From NCBI GenBank assembly GCA_963747735.1, contig CAVVGE010000010.1:12704-76703 (forward strand): a DNA stretch of 64,000 bases, written 5' to 3'. Below are positions 1 through 7,617 of the stretch, piece after piece (the first letter of the stretch is position 1; every line of letters begins with the position of its first letter). This stretch comes from AP-15 sp963747735. GTDB lineage: Bacteria; Pseudomonadota; Alphaproteobacteria; ATCC43930; CGMCC-115725. The translations under genes were made by a program, and so were the position numbers. The notes under the pieces are model-generated. The model did not search any database. It saw nothing but the letters and a program-made list of their open reading frames with translations, and was not told where the DNA came from.

Positions 1-159
1 GCGGCGAGCGGCAGGCAGCGCCAGCCGAGGCGCAGCACGCCGCTGCCCGGTGGTTGCCGCTGCGTCGCGCGAGGCTCGGCAATCCCGTGCCCAATTGCTG
101 AACCGGGCAGCACGGCCCGCCCCGACAGGGACGTGCCCGCTAAGCAATTTTACCGATAA

Positions 160-423
160 TCACGGAAAGCGAACGGTGTCGCCCGCGCCGTCCTTGTCCG
201 ATGTCCGTTCGATCTCTCCGGCCAGCCGATCATAGCGCTCGATCAATTCGCGCAGATGCTGCTTGACCCGCGGGGTTGTGGCTTCCTGCTCGAGGGAGCG
301 CGCGCGCGCGGCGGCGGCGCGGTAATACTCGGCCGGCTGCTGGCTTTGAGTCCACTCTGCCGCGCCCGGCATAAACCGCCCGTCCGCAGCAGCACCGTCG
401 AGAAGGACACGCGATGACGCCAT
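160..423 (-). CDS. small hypothetical protein
   Basis: An 87-residue protein when started at the ATG at 423; a TTG five codons further upstream also exists. The middle has a Tyr-Tyr followed by a charged helix rich in Arg, Glu and Leu (around residues 35-75), a pattern seen in short uncharacterised proteins common in Rhizobiales and relatives. There is no signal peptide or membrane segment. It stands alone on the minus strand downstream of the PPOX-type gene and no function can be assigned. The 159 bases before it, at the window edge, show nothing recognisable. Confidence 0.55.
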   Translation of the reverse strand: MASSRVLLDGAAADGRFMPGAAEWTQSQQPAEYYRAAAARARSLEQEATTPRVKQHLRELIERYDRLAGEIERTSDKDGAGDTVRFP

Positions 424-545
424 ATCGGATACCTGCAACAGCCCGCATCAGAGCCTAAGGGAAAAGACCGGAGCGAGGGCCGCGCTGCCTCCGGCCGATC
501 GCTCGACCATACGCCGGCGCCCGCTGTAGAACAAGCCAAACCGGC

Positions 546-986
546 TCAACTGCCGGACGCAGGATCGATCGAAAGATCGCCCCAGCTAGCCACCCGATCG
601 ATCCGCATGGCGATCACCGGCAGCTCTGCGAGGTCCATCGCCTGGTATTGCGGATAGCGCGCGCGCAGCAGCGCTTGCGCCCGGTCATGCTCGCCGCCGC
701 GCGCCAAAATCACCGCCCGCCCGCGCAGCATGACCCAGCCGAGCCGGTTCCAATCCTCGTCCCAGCGGTCGGCGACAAGCGCGACGACCGGGTTCTCGGC
801 GATATTGCGCAGCCGCTTCAGTCGCCGTGGATCGCCCTTCGGCTTCTGGTCGACCGTGATGTAAAGCGTCCCTTCGCTGATGACAAAGCACACCGGCACG
901 ACGTGCGGCGCGCCGCGCGCATCTGCCGTCGCGAAATGCCCGACCCGGCACCGGTCCAGAAAGCGCGCCTGGTCCGCGGACAACAT
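546..986 (-). CDS. PPOX-class (pyridoxamine 5'-phosphate oxidase-like) flavin/F420-binding protein
   Basis: 146 residues with the split-barrel fold pattern of the pyridoxamine-phosphate oxidase-like superfamily: an N-terminal helix (LSADQARFLDRCRVGHFAT), the strand ATADARGAPHVVPVCFVI, then a Lys-rich loop before AENPVVALVADRW. This matches the subgroup often annotated as PPOX class F420-dependent oxidoreductase (TIGR03668 type). Cofactor and substrate cannot be read from sequence. I chose the ATG at 986 because family members start at this helix; an in-frame GTG at 1022 would add 12 low-complexity residues. It is divergent from the hydrolase gene that begins at 1147. Confidence 0.75.
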   Translation of the reverse strand: MLSADQARFLDRCRVGHFATADARGAPHVVPVCFVISEGTLYITVDQKPKGDPRRLKRLRNIAENPVVALVADRWDEDWNRLGWVMLRGRAVILARGGEHDRAQALLRARYPQYQAMDLAELPVIAMRIDRVASWGDLSIDPASGS

Positions 987-1146
987 CCCTCGATTCTGCC
1001 CGATCCCGTTGCCGTTGCCCACCCCGTCAGCTCCCGGCCGCGATCCGGCCGCGGTACGGCAGGCTTGCCGGCCAGGCTGGCCGACCGCCGCTTTCTCTGG
1101 TGGCGACTCGGCTTTATCATCCCCCGAAAGAACCGGAGGACCGCAA

Positions 1147-2205
1147 ATGCCCGATCATGCCGCCACCGCGCCCGAGCACACGAAGTGGCCGAGCTACGCA
1201 GAGGGTGACTTTGTCGCTCACAACTATGCGTTCGAAAGCGGCGAGAGCTTGCCCGAGCTCAAGCTCCATTGGCGCACCCTCGGCACCGCCAGACGCAACA
1301 AGGCGGGCAAGATCACAAACGGCGTGCTGCTGTTGCAGGGCAACACCGGCACTGGCGCCAATTGGCTGCGCCCGAGCCTCGCCGACGAATTGTTTGGGCC
1401 GGGCCAGCCGCTTGACGCGGCGGAATATTTTCTGATCATGCCGGACGCGGTCGGGCGGGGCGGGTCGAGCAAGCCGTCGGACGGGCTCAAGGGGAGCTTC
1501 CCGCGCTACCGCTACCGCGACATGGTCGCAAGCGGTCATCGGCTCGTTACCGAGGGTCTCGGCGTCGGCCATCTGCGTCTTGTGATCGGCAGCTCGATGG
1601 GCGGTATGCATGCCTGGATGTGGGCCGAGATGTATCCCGGCCTGATGGACGGCGTGGTGCCGATCTCGTGCCAGCCGGTCGAGATCAGCGGTCGCAACTG
1701 GCTCGGCCGGCGTGCGCAAGCCGAGGCGATCCGGCACGACCCGGACTGGAACAACGGCTTTTACGAAAAGAACCCGCGTCACTACATCTATGCCGCCGCC
1801 GGCAATTTCGGCACCGAAAGCCCGACCCGCATCCAGGAAATGGCGCCGACGCTCGCCGCCGCGAACGCGCTCTACGAGCGGCGCCTCGCCGAAGCGGCCA
1901 AGGGCGACGCCAACAACCAGCTCTGGGCGATCGAGGCGATCCAGGACTACAACCCCGAGCCCGATCTCGACAAGATCCGGGCCAAGGTCATGCTGATCAA
2001 CGACGCCGAGGACCACGCCAACCCGCCCGAGCTCGGCACCGTCGAGCGCGCGATGAAGCGGGTCAAGCACGGCCGCTATGTGCTGATCCCGGCGGGCCCC
2101 GACACGCACGGGCATTTCAGCCATTTTTACGCCAAGTTGTGGAAGCCTTACCTGATCGAGCTGATACAGACCCTCGATCCGCCGCTCGACGCAGCGGCCG
2201 ACTAA
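1147..2205 (+). CDS. alpha/beta hydrolase, homoserine O-acetyltransferase-like family
   Basis: 352 residues. The alpha/beta hydrolase nucleophile elbow GSSMGG lies at about 148-153 (Ser150 the likely nucleophile). An Asp in INDAEDHANPPE and a His in GPDTHGHFSHF near the C terminus complete a plausible triad. The strand LLLQGNTGTGANWL gives the oxyanion region. Overall layout is that of MetX-like acyltransferases, but many members of this branch are hydrolases of unknown substrate, so a methionine role should not be assumed. The ATG at 1147 is preceded by CCGGAGGA at good spacing, so the much longer upstream open frame is not used. The SDR gene starts 15 bases after its stop, suggesting one transcript. 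Confidence 0.8.
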   Translation: MPDHAATAPEHTKWPSYAEGDFVAHNYAFESGESLPELKLHWRTLGTARRNKAGKITNGVLLLQGNTGTGANWLRPSLADELFGPGQPLDAAEYFLIMPDAVGRGGSSKPSDGLKGSFPRYRYRDMVASGHRLVTEGLGVGHLRLVIGSSMGGMHAWMWAEMYPGLMDGVVPISCQPVEISGRNWLGRRAQAEAIRHDPDWNNGFYEKNPRHYIYAAAGNFGTESPTRIQEMAPTLAAANALYERRLAEAAKGDANNQLWAIEAIQDYNPEPDLDKIRAKVMLINDAEDHANPPELGTVERAMKRVKHGRYVLIPAGPDTHGHFSHFYAKLWKPYLIELIQTLDPPLDAAAD

Positions 2206-2220
2206 GCGGATCAGCCGGCT

Positions 2221-2964
2221 ATGGGCTTGCTCGATGGCCGCGTCGCGCTGGTGACCGGCGGCAGCAAAGGGCTGGGGGCGGCAACCGCGCACGCTTTCGC
2301 CAAGGCGGGGGCGCGGGTCGTCGTTACCTTCGCCAACGATGCCGAGGCCGCACGTTTGCTGGTCGCGAGCCTCCCCGGCGCCGGCCACCGCGCGAGCCGC
2401 ACACCGGCGCAGGACACCGCCGCGGTCGAGCGCCTCGCAGCATCGCTCGCCGCGAGCGAGGGCCGGCTCGATATCCTCGTCAACAACGCCGGCAGCACGC
2501 GGGTGATTCCGCACGGCGATCTCGCCGCCCTCGACGACGAATTTTTCGATTTTGTGCTGAGGGTAAATTTGCGTGGCCCGTTTGCCACGGTGCGCGCCTG
2601 CCGGCCGTTGCTCGAGGCGAGCGGGCACGGGCTCGTCGTCAATGTCGGCTCGGTCTCGGGGGTGCGCGGCGGCGGCAGCAATATTGCCTATGCCGCGGCG
2701 AAATCCGGCCTCCACACGATGACGCTGTCGCTGGCCCGCGCCTTGGCCCCGGCAATCCGTGTCGTCGCCGTGGCGCCGAGCCTGATGGAAACGCCGATGA
2801 CCGAAATGTGGACGCCGCAGCAGCGAGCTCAGCGGATCGCCAACAATCCGATGAAGCGCATCGCGGCGCCCGAGGAGGTCGCGGCGGTGATCCTCGGGCT
2901 CGCCACGACGATGACCTTTGTCAACGGCACGGTCATCCCCGTGGACGGCGGCAGCTTGCTTTGA
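2221..2964 (+). CDS. SDR family NAD(P)-dependent oxidoreductase
   Basis: 247 residues, a classical short-chain dehydrogenase/reductase. The nucleotide-binding motif TGGSKGLG is near residue 12, the NNAGS motif near 90, and the catalytic Ser and YxxxK (GSVSG ... YAAAK) near 142 and 155-159. The end of the protein (NGTVIPVDGGSLL) is the usual SDR C terminus. Family members reduce or oxidise carbonyl/alcohol groups; the substrate is unknown. It is closely spaced behind the alpha/beta hydrolase and probably co-transcribed with it. Confidence 0.85.
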   Translation: MGLLDGRVALVTGGSKGLGAATAHAFAKAGARVVVTFANDAEAARLLVASLPGAGHRASRTPAQDTAAVERLAASLAASEGRLDILVNNAGSTRVIPHGDLAALDDEFFDFVLRVNLRGPFATVRACRPLLEASGHGLVVNVGSVSGVRGGGSNIAYAAAKSGLHTMTLSLARALAPAIRVVAVAPSLMETPMTEMWTPQQRAQRIANNPMKRIAAPEEVAAVILGLATTMTFVNGTVIPVDGGSLL

Positions 2965-3287
2965 GACAAGCCGGCTCCCGCCGATCTATCGAGCTAACCT
3001 TAACGTGTTGGCCCCAACCCATGCGTTCATCATGCGAGAATCAGAGTCACATGTTTTTCAATCGTTTATGAGTTCTTTGAAATCATTGATTTGTAAAGAA
3101 TGGTGACAATGTTTGTTCGAGCAGAAGACGTACATCAGTAAAATGCTTACAGATCGCTGACTTAGACTGTAAACATTTCCGATGGGCAACGGCGCGGGTG
3201 TCGAAAGCCGGCTCTATTGCGGAGACGCAGACAACGGCAGCGCCGATGCGCAACAACGGTCGCTTGGCGCATCAATTGCCGCGCTGA
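2965..3287 (+). other. gene-free AT-richer stretch
   Basis: Between the SDR gene and the toxin relic there is about 320 bases with clearly lower GC than the surroundings, especially 3000-3180. I see no convincing coding frame, RNA gene or repeat. It forms the left edge of the low-GC accessory patch. Confidence 0.5.
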
Positions 3288-3509
3288 TTTCAGCGCAGGC
3301 TTCCTTTCGCGTTTCGCGACTCGTTTGCCGTCGAGTGGATCGACATGCGCGAAGCCCATGGCGAGGAGCGGTGTATCCTTCTCGGCATGGTCAGCGGTCA
3401 GATGGTGACCGTTGCGTACACAGAGCGGGATGAGCGCATTCGCATCATCTCGGCCTGGAGAGCGACAAAGCATGAGCAGGACCAATATTATCGCCAGAAT
3501 TCGCCGTGA
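3288..3509 (+). pseudogene. BrnT-family toxin, N-terminally decayed
   Basis: Reading in frame with the TGA at 3507 gives a typical BrnT C-terminal half: AFRDSFAVEWID, then HGEERCILLGM, VTVAYTERDERIRIISAWRAT and the closing KHEQDQYYRQNSP. BrnT toxins are RelE-like ribonucleases of about 90 residues. Here the frame is closed by a TGA at 3285 and no start codon precedes the conserved part, so the N-terminal third, including the usual WD...N-x-x-KHG segment, is missing or scrambled. The 3' end overlaps the antitoxin start at 3472, the usual coupled arrangement of such pairs. The toxin is therefore probably inactive. Confidence 0.7.
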
Positions 3510-3876
3510 CGGTGCCTTGGTCGGCGTCAAGCAGGACGGCACCGAGGAGGTGCTGCCGGTAGAACCGCTTGCGGCGATGACGCCGGAGCAGATCGAGGAG
3601 GCCGCGCGCGCAGACCGCGATGCTCAGCCCCTTACCGCTGCGGACTTTCAGCGTATGCGGCGGGTGCCGAGAGTGAAGACGTTGCGGCGCGCTCTCGGCC
3701 TCACCTTGGAAGAGTTTGCCGCGCGCTATCACATTCCGCTCGGCACGCTGCGCGATTGGGAAGAGGGGCGCTCGGAACCCGATCAGCCGGCCCGCGCCTA
3801 TCTGACGGTCATCGCCCACGACCCCGAGGGCGTGCAGCGGGCCTTGGAAGAGGGGCTGGGACGCACGATGGTGTAG
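3472..3876 (+). CDS. HTH-domain antitoxin partnered with a BrnT-type toxin
   Basis: 134 residues. The N-terminal part (IRRDGALVGVKQDGTEEVLP, then a charged helix) leads into a helix-turn-helix segment, RRALGLTLEEFAARYHIPLG followed by TLRDWEEGRSEPDQPA, which is the XRE-like pattern found in antitoxins that replace BrnA next to BrnT. I took the ATG at 3472, which lies inside the 3' end of the toxin frame; the longer open frame from 3412 is the shadow of the toxin. Function by family: binds and neutralises the toxin and represses the operon. Its stop codon lies within a copy of the mobile palindromic repeat. Confidence 0.75.
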   Translation: MSRTNIIARIRRDGALVGVKQDGTEEVLPVEPLAAMTPEQIEEAARADRDAQPLTAADFQRMRRVPRVKTLRRALGLTLEEFAARYHIPLGTLRDWEEGRSEPDQPARAYLTVIAHDPEGVQRALEEGLGRTMV

Positions 3877-3907
3877 GATGGGTTTAGTTAGCGCCGCGAA
3901 AACCATC
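3873..3907. repeat. half copy of the GTAGGATGG palindromic repeat
   Basis: Begins GTAGGATGGGTT and ends GCGAAAACCATC, matching one arm of the full inverted repeat found 160 bases downstream at 4068-4143. It overlaps the antitoxin stop codon. Confidence 0.7.
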
Positions 3908-4067
3908 TTCGATCGCCGTCCTTGGGTTTGCGAACGTCACCCAAGCTGCCAATTCCAGCGCCGAAAGCCGGGCGCTAAATGCGGCGATGAAGTCAAGCTG
4001 TGCTGCAAGGCGTCTCGGTGTGACGCTAGTGTTCAGACGCAATCACATGACTCAGCAGCAAATAGCC

Positions 4068-4143
4068 GTAGGATGGATTGAGCATCGCGAAACCCATCGC
4101 AACCGCCGCAGCAGATGGGTTCGCTGCGCTCAACCCATCCTAC
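4068..4143. repeat. complete inverted-repeat element (REP/MITE-like)
   Basis: The left arm 4068-4098 (GTAGGATGGATTGAGC ... AACCCATC) and right arm 4114-4143 (GATGGGTT ... CAACCCATCCTAC) are near-perfect reverse complements around a 15-base loop. This short palindrome type is scattered through many proteobacterial genomes. It has no coding capacity and presumably moves or spreads with help in trans. Confidence 0.8.
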
Positions 4144-4158
4144 AGGGCTACCGCGAAA

Positions 4159-4313
4159 ATGCGTCGTGACGACAGCGTGGTCGAGATGCTTCCCGATGGC
4201 CGCGAGCGCCCGCCCGCGCCTATCTCACGGTCATTGCCCGCGACCCCGAGGGCGTACGGCGCGCGTCGGAGCGCGCGAAATCCCTCGCGGCCGCCCACGA
4301 CGCTCAGCGGTAA
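4159..4313 (+). pseudogene. relic second copy of the HTH antitoxin
   Basis: The start, MRRDDSVVEMLPDGRER, resembles the N terminus of the antitoxin at 3472. After a frame change at about 4205, ARAYLTVIARDPEGVRRA matches the antitoxin's C-terminal end (ARAYLTVIAHDPEGVQRA) almost residue for residue. The central HTH region is deleted. It ends at the TAA at 4311. A former tandem or divergent paralogue that has lost its DNA-binding core. Confidence 0.7.
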
Positions 4314-4342
4314 ATCTTTGCCAGCTTTAGAAAGTAACCGAA

Positions 4343-4837
4343 TTAATAGAGTGCCTTATCTATTTTTCTTGGAGCAGCATTTAGGCGCATCACGAACGGG
4401 ATGTAGTCCTCTCGATAAGCGGCGTAGATGTCTGATTTCTTATCCGGTATTTCTTTAGGCTCTCCGGTTTTCATAAAGTGCATCGCTCTGTACGTGTGTT
4501 GGTCAAAAATCGGCCAACGTTGCGGTGCAACACAATGCATGTAAAATATGTTCCAGATAGCGCCCCCGATACCAGCAGGATCCAGGTACCTTTCTTCAAG
4601 TTGACTTGGTTCTATGAATAGAGGGTAATGTCTTTCGACGCTGGCCGATTTGCGTGCGGAAAGAGACGATCCATTTTTCCACTCGAACAAACATCGGCGC
4701 GACTTCGTGGTCAACCGCTTGCCAACATACGGATCGTACAGATCACGATCCCGAAATTTCGGATCGCGGTATTTTGTGTCCCAGTGGTCTAAAAACTGCT
4801 CAAGCGAGGTGCATTGGATCGTAAAACTGAGAAACAT
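4343..4837 (-). CDS. hypothetical protein in low-GC patch
   Basis: 164 residues from the ATG at 4837; a TTG at 4849, overlapping the stop of the mutase gene, would add four. Conserved-looking core: LDPAGIGGAIWNIFYMHCVA, then PQRWPIFDQHTYRAMHFM. A Gly-rich helix followed by a W-P-I-[FY]-D-x-H motif recalls helical DNA-glycosylase-like or uncharacterised defence-island proteins, but I do not recognise the family and assign no function. Base composition is clearly lower in GC than the flanking core genes, and it sits beside the toxin-antitoxin relics, so recent horizontal arrival is likely. Confidence 0.55.
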   Translation of the reverse strand: MFLSFTIQCTSLEQFLDHWDTKYRDPKFRDRDLYDPYVGKRLTTKSRRCLFEWKNGSSLSARKSASVERHYPLFIEPSQLEERYLDPAGIGGAIWNIFYMHCVAPQRWPIFDQHTYRAMHFMKTGEPKEIPDKKSDIYAAYREDYIPFVMRLNAAPRKIDKALY

Positions 4838-4845
4838 TAAAGTTT

Positions 4846-7011
4846 TCAAGCCGCGAGGCGCTGCTTTTGGATCAGCGAGAGGATTTCGGCGGCGGCTTTG
4901 GGGATGTTGGTGCCGGGGCCGTAGATTGCGCGGACCCCCGCCTTCTTTAAAAAGTCGTAGTCCTTGGGCGGGATGACGCCGCCGCAGACGACGAGTATGT
5001 CGGCCGCACCCTCGCGCTTCAATGCTTCGATCAGGGCCGGGACCAAGGTTTTGTGACCGGCGGCCTGGCTGGAGACGCCGACGATGTGGACGTCGTTTTC
5101 GACCGCCTGTCGGGCGGCTTCCTCCGGGGTCTGGAAGAGGGCGCCGATATCGATGTCGAAGCCGATATCGGCAAAGGCGGTGGCGATGACTTTGGCGCCG
5201 CGGTCGTGACCGTCCTGGCCCAATTTGACCACCAGCATGCGCGGGCGGCGTCCCTCCTCGCGAGCAAAGGCCTCGATCTCGCGCTGCATGCGGCGAAACC
5301 CGTCATCGCCCTGGTATTGGCCGCCATAGACGCCGGAGACTGCGCGGATCTCTGCGCGATGGCGGGTGAAGACCTGCTCCAAAGCGTCGGAAATCTCGCC
5401 GACCGTGGCGCGCGCGCGGCTCGCCGCGATCGACAATGCCAACAGATTGCCGCTGCCGTTCCGTGCCGCTTCGGTCAGCGCCGCCAAGGTTGTCGGCGCA
5501 GCGCTGCGGGTCGCGGTTGCGGCGGAGCTGTTCCAGCCGCGCGATCTGGGTCCGGCGCACGGCGGTATTGTCGACATCGAGCAGATCGACCTCGGTCGCC
5601 TCGCCCGACTGGTATTTGTTGACGCCGACGATCACCTCCTCGCCGCGGTCGATCGCCGCCTGGCGCCGCGCCGCCGCCGCCTCGATGCGCAGTTTCGGCA
5701 TGCCGGCCTCGACCGCCTTGGTCATGCCGCCGATCTCCTCGACCTCGTCGATCAACACCGCCGCCGCCTCGGTCAAGGAATGGGTCAGGCTTTCGAGGTA
5801 ATAGCTGCCGCCCAACGGATCGACGAGGTGGGTGATGCCGGTTTCCTCGGCGAGGATCAGCTGGGTGTTGCGGGCGATGCGCATCGAAGCCGGGCTCGGC
5901 AATGCCAGCGCCTCGTCGAACGAGTTCGTGTGCAAGGATTGGGTCCCGCCGAGCACGCCGCCAGCGCCTCGATCGCGGTGCGGACAATGTTGTTGTGCGG
6001 GTCCTGCGCGGTCAGGCTGACACCCGAGGTCTGGCAATGCATGCGCAGGGCAAGGCTGGCCTGGTCCCCGGGCGAGAATTGTCGCATCAGCCGCGCCCAC
6101 AGGACACGAGCGGCGCGCAATTTCGCGATCTCCATAAAGAAATTCATGCCGATCGCGAAAAAGAACGAGAGCCGCGGCGCAAACTCGTCGATTTTCAGCC
6201 CGCGCGACAAGGCCGCGCGCACATATTCGAGCCCGTCTGCAAGGGTGAATGCCAACTCTTGAACAGACGTCGCTCCGGCCTCTTCCATGTGATAGCCGGA
6301 AATCGAAATAGAATTGAATTTCGGCATGTGACGTGCGGTGTATTCGATAATGTCGGCGACGATGCGCATCGACGGCCCGGGTGGGTAGATATAGGTGTTG
6401 CGCACCATGAATTCTTTGAGGATGTCGTTCTGGATCGTGCCGGAAAGCCGGTCCTGCGCCACCCCCTGCTCTTCGCCCGCGACGATAAAGCCGGCCAGGA
6501 CCGGCAAGACCGCGCCGTTCATCGTCATCGACACGCTCATCCGGTCGAGCGGGATGCCGTCGAACAGAATCTTCATGTCTTCGACCGAGTCGATCGCGAC
6601 CCCGGCCTTGCCGACATCGCCCGTGACGCGCGGATGGTCGCTGTCATAGCCGCGATGGGTGGCGAGGTCGAAGGCGATCGACAAGCCCATCTGTCCCGCC
6701 GCGAGGTTGTCGCGGTAGAAACGATTCAATTCCTCCGCGGTCGAAAACCCGGAATATTGCCGGATCGTCCACGGCCGGTTGGCGTACATCGTCGCCCTGG
6801 GCCCGCGCCGATAGGGCGGCAGACCGGGGAGCGCCGCCTTGAGCTCGGCGTCGATCGCTTCGAGGTCGGCCGCGGTGTAGAGCGGCTTGACCCGAATCCC
6901 CTCGGGCGTCATCCAGTCGAGGCGGTCGACCGATTTGCCCTTGAGCTCGCCCTGCGCGAGATGCACCCAATCATCCAGGGTCTTGTCGGCAAGGACGCTG
7001 TCCTCTTTCAT
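4846..7011 (-). pseudogene. scpA: methylmalonyl-CoA mutase, large/single-subunit type, with two compensating frameshifts
   Basis: Adenosylcobalamin-dependent interconversion of methylmalonyl-CoA and succinyl-CoA in propionate metabolism. The frame from the ATG at 7011 (SD GGGAGAG) holds the TIM-barrel part: RGPRATMYANRPWTIRQYSG, TYIYPPGPSMRI and GYHMEEAGAT. Near 5958 one base appears missing (EALAA should run into VLGGTQSLHTNSFDEALALP). The protein continues in another frame until about 5487, where an extra base restores the first frame, at TLAALTEAARNGSGNL. The B12-binding domain follows with DGHDRGAKVIA and GVSSQAAGH. Corrected length is about 721 residues, normal for the family. As written the first frame stops at 5857, so the product would be inactive. 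Sequencing error is a serious alternative. Confidence 0.85.
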
Positions 7012-7063
7012 CGCTTCTCTCCCGCGCACACTGCGGATCGCCCGCTGACTGACCTAATATTTC

Positions 7064-7324
7064 TTAGTTCTTCCGGCAAGGGAAAGCGGCGCCCAGGGCT
7101 AAGCCAATAAACCCTCGCATATAGGCTTCACAAGAAAGGTCGGCGGCGCTGCCCTTAGATAAACTGATGCAAAATGTGCAAAGTTGCATTCCACTTAGGG
7201 CATTTGCCTGAACCGGCGTCAACACCAGCAGTACGAATAGCAGAAGTCTTGACAGGACGCTCTTGCCTCGGATCGACGCCTTCTCTGGTGTCTCGGCTCG
7301 CAGAGATGTGGGGATGGTTAGCAT
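7064..7324 (-). CDS. small exported protein, Rap1a/Tai-like, probably truncated
   Basis: 86 residues. A hydrophobic segment (VLSRLLLFVLLVLTPVQANA) acts as signal peptide. It is followed by LSGMQLCTFC and SCEAYMRGFIGLALG, which resembles the core of the Rap1a/Tai immunity-protein domain (G-x-x-L..C, then C-x-x-Y-x-x-G). Typical members are about 110-130 residues; this one ends soon after the second motif, so the C-terminal part may be lost. No partner effector is visible nearby. It lies between scpA and the DUF1640-like gene on the same strand. Confidence 0.5.
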   Translation of the reverse strand: MLTIPTSLRAETPEKASIRGKSVLSRLLLFVLLVLTPVQANALSGMQLCTFCISLSKGSAADLSCEAYMRGFIGLALGAAFPCRKN

Positions 7325-7357
7325 GGCCTGGCTGCGCTGAGAGTGGCTTACCGACCC

Positions 7358-7603
7358 TCAGTGGACGAACCGCAAGAGCGCGAACAAGATGCCATTCATC
7401 AGCCCGTTGACCCCCAGCATCAGGCCGAAAAACCGCAACGTCAGCCGGTGTTCCAGCCGCTCGATGGCCTGCTCTAGGTCCGCTTTCGTGACGAGGTCCG
7501 GCAGCACATGGCTGACCAACGCCTCCGCCTGCGCCTCGGCGGCTTTCCGCTCGATCCCCGCGGCTTCGAGGGCTTTGGTATAGGCGAGGGTATCGATGGT
7601 CAT
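7358..7603 (-). CDS. DUF1640/CCDC90-like coiled-coil membrane protein
   Basis: 81 residues from the ATG at 7603. Layout: TLAYTKALEAAGIERKAAEA, a coiled coil through LVTKADLEQAIERLEHRL, and a C-terminal transmembrane helix (FFGLMLGVNGLMNGILFALL). This is the architecture of short bacterial DUF1640 proteins related to mitochondrial CCDC90/MCUR1; their role in bacteria is unknown. The start lies 15 bases beyond the stop of ctaA, so the two genes are probably in one transcript. The much longer upstream open frame is a shadow of ctaA. Confidence 0.65.
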   Translation of the reverse strand: MTIDTLAYTKALEAAGIERKAAEAQAEALVSHVLPDLVTKADLEQAIERLEHRLTLRFFGLMLGVNGLMNGILFALLRFVH

Positions 7604-7617
7604 GGCGCGCTCAAAGC

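Noticed and set aside
3182..3433. Open frame across the toxin relic
   Set aside because: Different frame from the BrnT similarity and with no family features.
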